64,000 nucleotides of DNA from Undaria pinnatifida (Eukaryota; Sar; Phaeophyceae; Laminariales; Alariaceae). The stretch spans positions 20,610,318 to 20,674,317 of the forward strand of contig JABAKD010000009.1 in assembly GCA_012845835.1 (NCBI GenBank), read 5' to 3'. The notes beneath the pieces are model-generated. The model had not been told where the DNA came from. It ran no database searches and saw nothing but the letters and a program-made list of their open reading frames with translations. This document shows positions 11,401 to 22,984 of the stretch, in pieces; position 1 is the stretch's first letter, and every line of letters starts with the position of its first letter. The position numbers and the translations under genes are program-made.

Positions 11401-12295
11401 AGAAGAAAAAAAGTCTTCGGGCAATAAGAGGCCAAGACACTCCGGAATGGACGGGACGTAGAACTCCCATCCGTCATTTTTGGCATAGCAAGGACGGGGT
11501 GGGAACAACAACAGCTACGGTGGTACGAGTAGTCCTTTGGGAGTTACTCGTTAGTGGCCGCGCTCAGCGGTAGACGGCGTTGTCCGGAGCGCGTGCTGAT
11601 AGCCCGGCTCGAATAAAGCATCTACCCTGGGCCAGAACCCTCGATTTCTTATTAAAAAGGACCGATTATTGTTCGAGGGGTCGGTCTGTTGAGTGCTATT
11701 GAGTGCTGTGCTGAGTGCCCCGCGAGGGTTTTCGTTGATACGGCATGTTTGTTCTCTGACTGACCCGTTCATTGGTATCCAAAAAGTTTTTCGTGAATGG
11801 CGTCTCTCTGCAGAAATGCATGTCCAGTGACGCCTGTCTGCGCTATGTAGCCATGTGTTACCGACGGGCTAGGAGCACGGCAGCTGAGACGAGAGCTGAT
11901 ACGCGTCGCAGGTAGCTTAGTATAATATAACGCGAACACGATCTATATAATCTGTATCATGTGTTCTATCTGTTCCATCTGTCCGTTGCGATTTATTATG
12001 ATATTTAATCATGTGGAAGAATACGCCGGCTGTGAGCTCGCCCGCTTGATTTGTGGACACTTACTTGAGCTTTTCGAGCTGCGTGATACGTGGGCATTAC
12101 TTTGCAGTTTGTCATGGGCAGTTTCATGAGTCGTGTGTCTCCTGGAACCTTTGTTTGCTATGCGACGCGCGTCCCATGCTTTCCTTCCCATTGTGAGTGT
12201 GGAACCATATTATGACCACCGTTAACAGCTTCTCCCCCCCCCTTGGTATTGTATGAACGAGTCAGCGCTAGGATAGTTGCGTCTACACAGTGGCA

Positions 12296-12321
12296 GTAGC
12301 AGTAGTAGTAGTAGTAGTAGT
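12296..12321. repeat. (TAG)n microsatellite
   Basis: About eight AGT/TAG units lie in tandem. There is no gene context. Confidence 0.9.
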
Positions 12322-14214
12322 ATGTCCTTCCTTGTTGGGGCGTTGATTTGACGGACAATGCGTGTACCTATATTGATTCCCCACCATGCCCATGCTTCGA
12401 CGTTGGCTGAACGGACATTTGTCATACCTTGAGTAACTCTTCTACCTTACCCTGGACCCTGGCAACACACGCCCTCATACCTCTGCAACACCAGGTGGTA
12501 GGTGTCTTCTAATAATGTTGTCTGCCGTCATCAATCAGCAGCGCAAAATAAACACGCGCAACACCTGGTATGTACCGGTACCGACTATGATATCAACAGT
12601 AGCATGTGCTTGGCATGTATCTATCAAGCACTGCCAGAAAAACACGTCGTTCGCAGTCGTGAGCAGAAGATACGCACCTGGTACATAAAGCAGCCCGAGA
12701 CATTTCAACTTATTAAATTGGGAGTTATGACATGCCTTACTTACCTTAATGTTTCGGCTCGACTTTGCATGGAACGACCATAAAACAAAGGCTGTAAAAT
12801 AAACTCCTTCAATAAACTCCTCTAGCAAAGTCCTTGAATAAACGCCTTCTTTGCGCTGAGAATTGGCGAGGAGCACCCAGCCCCACATAAGAATGTGAGA
12901 GCAGCCTGGCTAAAAAAAATACGATGAGGGGTGCTGGGCGTGTTGACGCGTATTACGATATGTACGGTAGAGGTGACAATCACCATTTTCCCCCGCAAGG
13001 TTCTTGGCTTGAGGAGGTCTATACTAATTTTGAGTAAACTGAAAGTGCTTTTGTGATGAGCAAACACGCTTACGATGGCTTAGGTATTTACCATAAATAA
13101 AAAAAAATGCGAAAAAGCAAAATAACCTTCGGACGATACGTCACCTCCCCGTGTCAAATCGCAGCCAAATCGAGGGTAGGCCACACACAGCCAGCAAATA
13201 GGTTATCGAACGATTGGCAAGGTATACCCTCGCTAAAGGCAACAGAAGAGCGCGTGAGTTTGGTAAACGGCCCAGGTAGGTACCGACAGCAGACGCGCGC
13301 GCTATGGTAGAGGTATAAATAGCACGTTCGGGGTATTAACTAGCTTCTAAAAAACAACGCAAAACACAGACAGAAGATAATTAAAACCCTAAATATGGAA
13401 GCAAACGAAGGGAAGAGTATACAGTAGCCGAATCGAAAACGAAGGAGGGACACGAAAATTGAAGCGAAGGCAGAAGAGAAAGACGGAAGAAGCCGAAGCG
13501 ACAGCAAAATAAAAATACAGAAACCGAATCGAACACAAGATAAAAAGACAGAAACCGAAGCGAAAGCAGAAGAAGAACAAGGCAGAAACATAGTACCAGA
13601 GCGATTTAAGTGGGACCCAGGGAGGTACGAACGGGGGTCGTTCGCCGAATCGGGTCGGTCACTCTAGAAACCTCGCAAAGGCAACATTACTCAAAATTCA
13701 AACATAGACATGACCGGTAGGCACCATACGCAATCTTGTGGCTAAGGCCCCCCAAAAAGAAAATATCACGTACAAGGCGAACGAGGCACAGCTAGGTTGC
13801 CGCGAGGGTTGCTACGAGAACTAAGGGGCTGCTAGAACCTTTTGGTGTAGCGAAAAATGCAGTGCCTTGGGAGAGGCCTATTTGCGGTGGGAAATACCAG
13901 CAAACGCAGGGAGGTAATTCAACCAACACCAACATGAAGGCGGGGTCGCCAAGAAGGCACGCGATTGGATCGGTCTAATGCACCTACTTCGGAATTATCA
14001 ACAGCGCCGGGTCGTACAGTTAGCGTGCCCACATACTTCGAAGTATTGCCTAAAGGGGGGGCCAGAGGGACGCGTATCACACGCCATTAATAGGGGGGGG
14101 GAAAAGATATACGACCAGTACCGGTAGTAAAAAGAGCGAATAAATCCCACCGTGATCGGCAAGCTCCCGGAAACCTGAGCACAGTTCCGGGGGTATCAAC
14201 CGCGACAGGAATGT

Positions 14215-14379
14215 GATGGCCGACAATCCGGTGGCCTTGCGGGGCGGCAAAGGCTACCGGGGCCCTACATGGCAGTTGTGAAGGAAACACGAGTAAGATG
14301 GCCGACAATTTGGTGGTCTTGGGAGGCTGCGAGGCTACCGGGACCATACATGGCAGATAAGAAGGAAACACGAATGAGA
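14215..14379. repeat. 82-bp tandem duplication at the 3' side of the Ty3 element
   Basis: Two copies start at 14215 and 14297 (GATGGCCGACAAT) and both contain GGCTACCGGG and ACATGGCAG followed by GAAGGAAACACGA. They lie beyond the coding end of the - strand retroelement and may be part of its 3' terminal region. Confidence 0.75.
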
Positions 14380-14487
14380 TAAAACTTGGCAGTGTCGCCA
14401 CAATACGGTGGCTTCTGCGGACAATGCCAGCGGGATCGGCGATGGTCAAAATATCGCTCAGGGCAGAACACAGTTACGCCTCAAAAG

Positions 14488-14700
14488 CACTGTAGGTTGA
14501 AGGCTGGCCATGAAGAGCTACTATAAATGTTGTTGTAGGTTGAAGGCTAACCATGAAAAAACACTCCCAAAGCTTCTGTAGCTCAAAGGCTGGCCATGGA
14601 GAACTACTCCCGAAACTACTACAGCAGATTAAAGGGGTTGACCATGAACAATTATTCCCAAAGATACTGTAGATTAACCACGAAAAAAAAGCCGAACATA
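14488..14700. repeat. Five-copy 43-48 bp repeat at the end of the Ty3 element
   Basis: Units contain TGTAGGTTGAAGGCTGGCCA followed by TGAAGAACTACTCCCAAAG. Copies begin near 14490, 14532, 14576, 14622 and 14668. They lie just past the last coding stretch of the retroelement on its 3' side. Confidence 0.8.
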
Positions 14701-15179
14701 ACGAAGGGGGAAACTGGAGCAGTGGATGCGTCCCATCAGAGTTCCGCAGCACCCCACGGGCTAGGCTCCCTTGCCCACGGCGTTGAAGCCACCACGATCC
14801 GTGATAGCGCGCCAGACGGCAGTGTAGCGGGCGCGCTGGAGGTCGACCTTGATCGGGCCGGGGTAGTCCAGGAACCGGATGATGTAGGAGCCAGCCGTGG
14901 AACGGTCCGGGAGGGTTCTCGAAGATACGCCCAGGGGCGCTCGGTGAGCGATCTTGCCCAGCCACCAGAAGCCGTCGTGCGCCTTGCATCAGACGTGTGT
15001 ACCGGAGGGAAGGATGGTGGTGCTGAAGTTGCGAAGCCAAAGGTCGGAGGGGACCAGGGTGTAGTCGGGGGCGAGGAAACGTTGGCCCTGAGATCGTGAG
15101 AGCTCGCGGTGTGCGGCGCCGATGCGCATCTGGCGGTAGAGGCGACGTGTATGTCGGTGTTGTGACGGCATTCCGGACC

Positions 15180-15776
15180 AGTAGAGAGTAGGATGTGGCG
15201 CCTGAAGTGTTGGAGGTCGGGCTCGCGTTTCCGCGAGGGGCTGAGAAATCCGGCCCAGTGGGTCTCGTGCAGGACGGCGATAACCCCGCCGCGACTGCGT
15301 ACGAGTTGGTGGCCGGTGGTGTGCTCAACCTCGAGGTGCTCCAGTGGCGGCGTGAAGGCACCGGGGGTGACGTTGTAGAGTGGGGACGTGGCGGCGGAAG
15401 CTGTAAGCACGTATGCAGTGAGGTCCGCGGGCAGGTGCTTGGAGATATCGCTGGTGTCGTGGAGGTTGTGGCAAGGCGTGCATCGTTTAACGGATACTAG
15501 TGGTTTGGAGTCCCGTCTCGCAAGGTCGGGCGGCCAAGGAAGGTCGAGGAATATCAGCTTGTCTTGAAGGAGGCGATTGTCGGGGGTGTTGGAGGTGGTT
15601 GTTGTGCCTACGGTGACAATCTTGAAGGGTCCGTTCCAGTTGAACGAGAGCTTCGTCTTTAGAACGGTTGCGTCGGTGCCCTTCCTGACGCCTTGGCGGA
15701 TGGTGGAGCCGGAGTTGTAGACCCAAGCCCGGTCATCGACGGCGAAAGGGGGAGAAGCGAGGAGGACGACCGTCAT
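15180..15776 (-). pseudogene. Ty3 integrase C-terminus with chromodomain-like tail
   Basis: An open frame reads KLSFNWNGPFKIVTVG, the integrase C-terminal linker style, followed by a conserved 'LLFLDLPW...RDSKPLVSVKRC' region and then VEHTTGHQLVRSRGGVIAVL with ETHWAGFL. That last block resembles the chromodomain-like ending of Ty3-clade integrases, which in other lineages steers insertion into chromatin. It is the longest intact piece of the element (frame open from 15776 to 14736); the part after about 15180 is probably not original coding sequence. Confidence 0.7.
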
Positions 15777-15789
15777 GGGCGCGTTGGAG

Positions 15790-17016
15790 CATTGTAACGC
15801 GAGGCGGTGAGTTGGTGGAGCTCACGGACGAGGAAGTAGGCGCGTCGTTGCCGGTCGGTGGCGAGGTTGATGTAGACCAGCGGGTCACGGTCGAGGTTCT
15901 GGTGACCGCCGGTGTTATCGGGTTCGAAGACCGAGAGCGGGAGGCGGGGAAAGAAGTCGCTGTGAATCTCGTTGGGCGCAAATCATGTTGCAGCGTTGGC
16001 GAAGTTGTCGCAGGCCGGCGACATTTTCGCCAGCAGCACCTCCCAGTCGGCTTGTTTTTCGTTGCCAACCATAGAGAGCACCTGGGCGAAGATGTTGACC
16101 TGTTGGACGCCGCCGCTGGTGCAGAGGTGATAAGCGCTGGTGTTGACTTTGCGGATGCCAACGCGGTCGTAGACGATGGTCACCAAGTTGGAGGTGAACT
16201 GTTATCCATTGTCGGAGATGAGTGTCACCGGGCACCCCCAAAGCGGGACGTATTTGTTGAGTAAAAGGTCGGTGGTGCCGGCGGCCGTGATCTGCGCTGC
16301 CGAGACGACACACATATTGGCTCGGCGGCTGAAGCGGTCGGTGAACAGCAGGATGTGCACGTTCCCGCGCGATGTACGAGGTAGGGACCCGAAGCAGTCG
16401 ACGCTTACGGTGATGCTAGGGCCGTTGAGCAAAGGGAGGGAGAGGATGGGCCAATGGATGGCGTGTCGGGACGACTTGTGCGGCTGGCAGTGAAGGCAGC
16501 GGCTGATCCACCAGCGGGCGGAAACGTCCATGCTAATCCACCTGATAAAACGTGCCAGCATGCGGACCGTTCGGGTAACTCCAAGGTGTAGGGAGGTGTC
16601 GGCGTGGCATTTGTTCAGCACCCAGGGGCGCATCAGCATTGGAGTGTAGACGCGCGGGGACAAGGGGGGCGGGCAGTGGGCGGCTGCTCGCGGGTGTGCA
16701 TGTGGGCGGTTGTTGGACCAGGAACGCAGTTTCGTCGACGGTGCGGTGGAGATTGATTTTGGCGGCAAGAGCAAGGACGTCGGAGAAATGTGGGCGCCGG
16801 GATGCCGGGAAGAAATCCAAACGTTCAGTCGGCGGGGAGCAAGAGGAGTCCAACGATAAGAAGTGGATGGTGGCGCAGCACATAGGCTTGGTACTCGGTG
16901 CGGTGTTCGTGCGGTGCCCAGTCAATATACGTGTAGTGCTCGACGCAGGCGAGGAGGTCGGGGTCGCCATCGGCTTCGACCACGGGTGGTGATGTGGTCG
17001 GTGAAGAAGACGCCAA
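15790..17016 (-). pseudogene. Ty3 integrase core, frameshifted
   Basis: The zinc-binding HHCC motif is visible as HADTSLHLGVTR...RWWISRCLHCQ at about 16500-16600. The catalytic core follows with SVDCFGSLPRTSRG (first Asp) and VTLISDNG (second Asp) near 16202. The frame then shifts; the remainder with RLPLSVFEPDNTGGHQN is read in another frame at about 15870-15950, and the tail from 15830 joins the C-terminal part. At least two frame breaks make it non-functional. Confidence 0.8.
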
Positions 17017-17378
17017 GGGAGAGGCCGGACTTGGTAGGGTTGGCGCCGGTGACGCGGACGACGTGGGGGTGGTATCTGGAGGCGTTGCCGTTTGAGAAAG
17101 CCTTAGCTGGGCCCCGGCCGGAGGCGTGGGCGGGCAACGGGCAGGTTTAGGTATTCTGCCTACGATCGGTTGCGCTCGGCGTCCGAAACATAGTCGGCGG
17201 TGGGTCGAGGGCTTCCCGCGGAAGCGGCGGCACGATAACGGGTCCGGGAAGAGATCACACCCGAAGGGGGGTGGTTCCGTGGCGCCAGTGGTAGACGGCG
17301 GGGAGACAACGGGTGGCCTGGGACCGATCTAGGAGGAGCGCCGGCGTTCACGTCGGCATGAGCGGCCCGGCGGTGGAG

Positions 17379-18200
17379 TCATTGGCCGCAATAGACCCGA
17401 CGAAGATGTTGGGGGCGCTGGGATGCTCCTACGAGGCGTGATCCCAGTAGGTGGAAGTAGTCGCAGTCGTCGCCGGTGAGGGGATGGGACTGGATTGTTA
17501 GAATGGGTCTTGAAGGGGGGGATACGAGCTCACCCAAGTTGACACCAGGCGTGGGCGGCTTATTCCGCGTGAGGCCGCACGAGCGGATGAAGTAGGTGCC
17601 AACAGTGCCGAGACCAGTGAGACGGCTGCATCCGGTGCGGTCGGCGTCGGTGGCTGGTTGAGGAAGTCGGGAAAGGAAATCGGTGTTGCCGTTGGCCGTG
17701 CCTTTACGATACCCCAGTGTGTAAGTGTAGGCGGAAAACAACCCGAGCCAGTGCAGGACGCGAGGGTTGTGCTCACCGTCCTTGACGATGTTCTCGAGTG
17801 CCTTATGATCTGAATATATCTGGAATCGGGTGGACCACAGATGTCCGCGGCGTACTTTGATCGCCCAGACGATGATTCCGGCCTCGAGATCGAGGGGTGT
17901 CCATGAATATTCGTCGCCCAGGGTGGTGCGGCTGATGTAGAGGGTGGGGCGGACCGAGTCGTCGGGTTGTTCTTGATCAAGGGTCGCTCTAAAGCCGTCG
18001 AGGCTGGCGCCACAGTAAACGCGCAATGGGCGGGAGGTATCGGCGACGGCGTCCCAGTCGGGGTAGACAAGGATCGGTGGTTCGGCAAGTTCGTGGAGGA
18101 TGGCGCGGACGGTGTTTTCCATGGCGGGGGTTAAGTCGAAGGTGGCCCCCTGCTTTAGTGGAGCTTTGATGGGGCGAAGACGCCTCGAAAGGTTTGGTAG
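17379..18200 (-). pseudogene. Ty3 RNase H and connection domain
   Basis: The 294-residue open frame starts PTGKKQVHSLLGG (thumb/connection, where a 'Y-KFLP' type motif follows) and includes FDLTPAMENTV, RVYCGASLDGFRATLDQEQP and FQIYSDHKALENIV, ending with ANGNTDFLSRLP. These are the RNase H motifs of Ty3 elements. The usual CDAS reads CGAS, so the first catalytic Asp appears to be lost in this copy. Confidence 0.85.
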
Positions 18201-19230
18201 GAACTTGCCGTTGTATATGCTTCCTCCAAGGAGCGAATGAACTTGCTTCTTACCGGTGGGCATGGGCGTTCTTGTGAGGGCGGCGACCTTATCGGAGTTG
18301 GGGCTGTAGCCGCCAGCGGTGATGGTGTGCTCCAGGAAATCGGCGGTGGTGGCACCAGCTGTGGTCTTGGCGGGGGGAAAATTGACATCGTGCTTTCGGA
18401 GGCGAGAGAAAGGGCCCTGATGTTGATGACGTGCTCGGTGGGGTTTGGGTCGAAGACGATGATGTCGTCGAGGCGCCCGGCGACGTGCTCCAGGCCTTTG
18501 ATGGCCTCGTTGGTGACTTTAACGAACCAGCCGGTGGAGGTGTTGCTGTCTTGCGGAATCACAGGCGAGTCGAACAGCCGGGTTGGTGTGCAGAACGCCA
18601 TCAAACGGATGGTGTCATCGTCGGTGGTAAGTAACTTGATGGAACGAGGAAACCAAGTCGAAGAGGGAAATGCGCCTTTTGCTCAAGGAGTCGAGAACCT
18701 CGTAAAGAAGGGAGATGGGAGGCTGTCCGAGGAAGTTGACGGCGTTCAGATTTTTGTAGTTGATTGTAAATCGGACACCACCGCCGTTTCGGGGGGGATA
18801 ACGACCACGGGGCGGGAGTATGGTGAGGTGGAATGCTGGATCAGACCGGTGGCCACTACTGGCCGAGGGCGGCGTCGGCCTTCTTGGCAAGGATGATATT
18901 GATCCTGTACGGGCGGGAGATGACCGATGCGCTGTCCGGGGGTGCTGTGATATTAAACGGCACCAATGAGCACGAGCCGAAGTCGATCTTGAAGGCGGAA
19001 AAATATGTCCTGAAATTCGCGGAGGACGTCATCCAGGTTGTCCATCACCGATGAGGACCATCCAGAACCGTGCAAGGTCGAAGATTACGTCGTGGAGGCG
19101 CAGCTGTAGCCGGTCCCAGAGGTTGAGGAAGCATATTCGTTGGTCGGCGTCGAGGAGTGCAAGGAGTTGTGGGCACGGGGCTTTCGGCGGGGGGTGGGCG
19201 GGGGTTACTGATGGGCTCTCGTTGGCCACA
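18150..19230 (-). pseudogene. Ty3 reverse transcriptase, broken
   Basis: Pieces in three frames together give the RT order: a leader LLDADQRICFLNLWDRL (about 19150), FTINYKNLNAVNFLGQPPIS and ISLFDLVSSFHQVTYHRR (18615-18780), then MAFCTPTRLFDSPVIPQDS and AGRLDDIIVFDPNP (about 18440-18600). The catalytic box normally read as YLDD is RLDD here. A frameshift lies between the last two groups, near 18610. Confidence 0.85.
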
Positions 19231-19299
19231 GGGATGTTGTCGTGGAGGGCGTGTCCGCCCGGTGTCGGGGGCGGGGGCTGGGGGGTTCAAGGAAGGGTG

Positions 19300-20125
19300 T
19301 CAAGGGTGATTAGCGGTGGTTGCACCAGCGGGGAGAGGAAGGTTAGGGAGGTTCCGAAAACGTCGCCCGGGTCGAGGTCGGTGGAGTCCGACAGTGGCAT
19401 AGTCTGGTGCCTGTCGGAGACGAAAATCACCGTGTCGGGAAGGAGGTCCTCGGGGGAGCATGTTGACCATATAATTCCTGGTAAACGCTGGAGCGCCAGA
19501 CTGGCGCACCAGGTTGACCTTGGTGAGTTTCGGCGCAGGGGAAAGCGAAGTAGCTTTGGTGCCGGCAAATCGAAGGTGGTAGACGTCGTCGGTGTCGCGG
19601 TAATCGGGAATAAAAGAGGGGGCTCCGTTGGGATCGTGATGGTGCAGGGAGAAATCGCCACGGGTTGGCTGGGGGAGCTGGTGAGGCAGTGCGGCCTGTC
19701 GCGGGAGCGTGGCACACGAACGTCGCTCGAAGCGCCTCCAGCTGCCTCGCCCCACCAAGGAAATGGGGTGTTGCATAGTTCCGGCAGGAACGACGCAAGC
19801 CTACACTGCTAGGGCGGCGGTAGAGGTTTGCAGGTGGTTACACTGGATGATTAAGCGGATGGAAACGGAGGTGGAGAAGGGAGTCGAACTTGCGACACAC
19901 CTTCCCATGAACGGGGGGAAATATGCCGTTCGCACGTACCCGTTGCTCTACGGGAGGCCTTCAGTTGATCCACGGTGGTTGCGGTGATGAACGACTGGGG
20001 CGAGCGTGTATCAAGCAGCGCCACGAGTTCGCAGCGCTCAGTGGCGGCAGGGCCACTGTGCTCTAGTACCTCCGTCGTGAACGACGCGTCGTCGACGGTC
20101 AGGATGCCGTTTTGTAAGGCATGGT
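19300..20125 (-). pseudogene. Ty3 aspartic protease and linker
   Basis: At about 19985-20020 the - strand reads LVALLDTRSPQSFI, the aspartic protease motif (usual DTG, here DTR). It is preceded by ILTVDDASFTTEVLEHSGPA. The downstream linker is read at 19300-19776 with HHHDPNGAPSFIPDYRDTDD and NLVRQSGAPAFTRNYMVNML. Loss of the DTG glycine and the frame breaks mark it as dead. Confidence 0.75.
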
Positions 20126-20134
20126 GTTGGTGTG

Positions 20135-20474
20135 ACTGCGCGGGCTAGTGTGTAGTTCTATATAACCAACAAAATAAATGTTTGCGAGTCCGCCAATTGA
20201 CTCTCACCAACTTCGTAACGGGGATCTCCGTGTCTTTCTTCCCTCGCCACGCACTACCGTAGTACTGAGGAGCAAACTATCATAGCCATTCACGTCTCTA
20301 GCGCGCACGCTAGCGAAGACATTATTTCCTTTTTTTTTTTCCCGAAAAAAAAGGGAAATATGAAGTCGGTGGGACTCGAACCCACGATATATCTTTTGAG
20401 GGTTATATAGAACTACACCCACTGGCCCGCGCAGTCACGTCACTGCGTGGGCCAGTGGGTAGTTCTATATAACC
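20135..20474. repeat. Three copies of a 33-bp tRNA-like word, two as a large palindrome
   Basis: ACTGCGCGGGCTAGTGTGTA then GTTCTATATAACC occurs at 20135-20167. Two further copies form inverted arms at 20401-20435 and 20442-20474 around a 6-bp centre (CACGTC). The arms pair over about 33 bp with only two or three differences. The palindrome lies between the NADAR fragment and the Ty3 protease. Confidence 0.85.
20345..20432 (-). ncRNA. tRNA-like sequence with Pol III-type terminator
   Basis: On the - strand, a T-arm with a perfect stem reads GTGGG TTCGAGT CCCAC, followed by CGACTTC and then, after ATATTTCCC, a run of eight T. A GGGTGTAGTTCTATATAACC segment 5' of it resembles a D-arm. The space between is about eight bases too short for a normal anticodon arm, so this is not a standard tRNA. 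It may be a tRNA-derived element or a decayed tRNA gene. Confidence 0.4.
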
Positions 20475-20825
20475 AACACATGATTCATGTTCTGATGCCG
20501 GCGGCGCGGAGGTGGTGGGGTGAGATTGGGCTGCGGTGTTGACGGCGGAGGCCTGATCGAAATGGCTGCTGAGACAAGTGTCGGGGGTGGAGTGCGGCAG
20601 AAGGGACCCAAGTGAGGTATTCGGTGGTCTCGCGGATGCCATCTACGGCGGGGTAGACCCGGGTGAAGTCGATGGGGGCAGATATTGACTCAGGGCAGCA
20701 GAGACTGGTGGGCATTGGTGGCCAGGGGGAGAGCAGTCTCGGGAAGTTAGAGCCAAGGCCTTCGCGAACGTCTGTATGTATCTGGTCCTACAAAAGTTCC
20801 GTTCACGACAATGCGTCGGGTCGCA

Positions 20826-21176
20826 GGCGTATGGGTGGTCGGCATTATAGCCGATGCCCCAGATGAGGTCGATCGTAGATCCGGGTTATGGGGGAACTTG
20901 CAGAAGTTAGTGTTGAGGACGCTATCGTAACGGTGTCGCTCCCAACACACCAACACACTCCACGTCGACGCCGGATACAATTCGCCCAAGAGCTTTTTGT
21001 CCACCGGGGTCAAGGGCGGTTCGGATGCGGAGCTTGGAGGCGGTGGCCCCGAAGAGCTCAACCTTGTGCTCCATCGTCATCTGCTCGGCGCATGTGTACG
21101 TGACGCCCTCGTGCTCGATGTCGCACAGGTACCACTGCGAGAAGACGGACGAGGAGTCCCAGAAGAAGTGAAAATA
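20826..21176 (-). pseudogene. NADAR-domain fragment (YbiA/DUF1768 type), frameshifted
   Basis: On the - strand, FFWDSSSVFSQWYLCDI then EGVTYTCAEQMTMEHKVELF and DPGGQKALGRIVSGVD (21176-20964) match the core of the NADAR fold. It continues after a frameshift as CWERHRYDSVLNTNFCKFPH with NPDLR (20944-20873) and after a second shift as LIWGIGYNADHP (20862-20826). Family members remove ADP-ribose from guanine in DNA or act on riboflavin intermediates. About 15 residues usual between NPDLR and WGIG are missing. A proline-rich stretch precedes it in the same frame (from 21551). It lies about 0.7 kb 5' of the Ty3 protease, same strand, so it may be a domain of the retroelement or an unrelated dead gene. 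Confidence 0.7.
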
Positions 21177-21599
21177 TTCGGGGGGGCCCGCAGTGTTGTG
21201 TATTGGCGAGGGCGTGTTGTCTGGTGGGGGTGGTGGGGGTGGTGGGGGGCGATTGTTGGTACCATAGCCGTTTGGCGTTGTCGGGGATGGAGTCAGCTCC
21301 GATCGGGCGGCGCTGACTGGAACCCTCGAATTGGCGGGGGAAGGCGGGGGTATAGTTCGACAAAGTCCAGGCATCGGGAGGGTCAAGGCGGTGGCGCGTA
21401 CACCGGGCAGAGGTACCTCGGGGGGTCCTGTCTTCGGGCGTATGAAGAACAGCATTGTACTCGCTAAGCTTAAAGGCATGTCGATCCTGTGGTCCGAGTC
21501 CACGTGATGCGCGAACAGGGCGACACGACACAGATGAAATGCAATCCACAACAGACAGCCGGGAGCTACTAATACAATAACACCGCAGACGACGCCATC

Positions 21600-22960
21600 C
21601 AGTCAACATCGGGGGCAGCAATCATCTTGGGTTTCGAATGACCCCATTGTACAGCTGTAGGAGTAGGAGCTACAGGGTAGTTAGAGCCGCATGGAACATG
21701 TTCTATCACATGCGCACTGTCTCGGACGACGGCGGTACCGACACCGTCGTCGTCACCCCTGTACCCAGTAAAAATACTAACCTTACTAGTAGTTTAAGCA
21801 AGTGAAAACGCCGCAACAAAGCAGATGATGACATACGACAGCAGATGGCCGCATATGACAGCATATGACAGCACCGATGACACCGCACAGACGGCGTCGG
21901 GGTAGCGGCCAAACAACACTGGCTTCCGAGTGCAACCATTAGAGGGATAGGAGCATTGCTACCTGGGCTGTCCTCTGCCTACTGTATCTTCGAAGGCGGT
22001 GTCCATGTCGACATCCTCGCCTCCACAACCCCTATTGGTACCCAAAAGGAAAACAGAAAGGGCATAAAACAAAAAAGTGAAAACAACAAATAAGGGACGA
22101 AGACCGGAACACAACACAAAAGGGATGATGAGAGGGAAAAGGGGAAAACGGGTAAGGAAAAACCCACATCATACCGGCGGTGGTAGCATCGCAGTATCGA
22201 TCGGCTGACATGGTCTGACACTGCGCCCCTGAGGGGGATGGAGAAGGCTATCCAAATAACAACACGAAACACACAAGGTAGTCGTAGTAGCTTGAGGTAG
22301 ACGTACGGGTAGTGAGCAGCTGGTGGTAGTGAGTAGCGAGTGTGGTCGAGTTTCAAATATGAAATCAAAGGAAAGTCGACGAGAGGCACCGAATAAAGAA
22401 TGCTGAATGAATCTTTGTGTTTCTTCACATTAAAGTCATCATGTTTTCACTTATCTAACATACAACCAGCACTACCAGTGCCTGCGTTGATGCCTAGCTC
22501 TGGGATCATAAACTACGAGACAGAGATACGAATTGCAATGCAGCAAGCAAGGTGATTTGGCTATCTATGCAATGCCAACCGCAATGAGCACGCGCGCGCA
22601 AAAAATAAATAAATATAACTCAGCCAAGCCAGTGCACCAGACAATTAGCGGCAAAAAAAAAGAAAAAAAATAGAAAAGATGAGTACAAATGAATGAAGCT
22701 TGTTATTGTCGGGTAGTGCGAGTAGCCCGTGGAGGGATTGATCTGCGATTACGACGGGTAGTATGCATCGGGCTTGCTAGCCCAAGAAATGCATGTCATA
22801 ACGAACCGACCCTGGGGAGAAGGGAAGAAAACGCCTCCTCGTCTCCTCCTCCTTCTCTTCTAGTAGCTATTAATAATACCAGCCTATCTCCATATATATA
22901 ATAAGGAGGTCTAATAGACTACAGCATAGTTTATCTTTGAAACATATTGGGCATCATCTG
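21600..22960. other. Stretch without recognisable gene
   Basis: No convincing exon is seen. A few short repeats are present (GCATATGACAGCATATGACA near 21850). Open frames up to 149 residues occur on the - strand, but their composition is hydrophobic by T-richness only and resembles no family I recognise. Confidence 0.45.
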
Positions 22961-22984
22961 CATCTAGCATGCTGGGTATATATA

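Larger units (their letters stand above)
10450..14100. other. Gene-poor stretch downstream of NTT
   Basis: I see no gene here. It holds a LINE-related fragment (11289-11400), a (TAG)n microsatellite (12296-12321), and an A-rich segment with repeated GAAGCGAAAGCAGAAG-type words (13380-13590). Open frames are short and lack codon structure. Confidence 0.5.
14474..20170 (-). mobile_element. Decayed Ty3/gypsy-type LTR retrotransposon (pol region)
   Basis: Read on the - strand, protease, reverse transcriptase, RNase H, integrase with an HHCC zinc motif, and a chromodomain-like tail follow in the Ty3/gypsy order. Frameshifts and stops split the polyprotein into many pieces, so the copy is inactive. 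I could not identify two matching LTRs or a target-site duplication. A NADAR-domain fragment and tRNA-like inverted repeats lie just upstream (20135-21180) and may belong to the element's 5' part. Single domains are listed separately. Confidence 0.88.

Noticed and set aside
14596-15500. Long + strand frames over the retroelement
   Set aside because: They are antisense shadows of the Ty3 pol region in GC-rich sequence.
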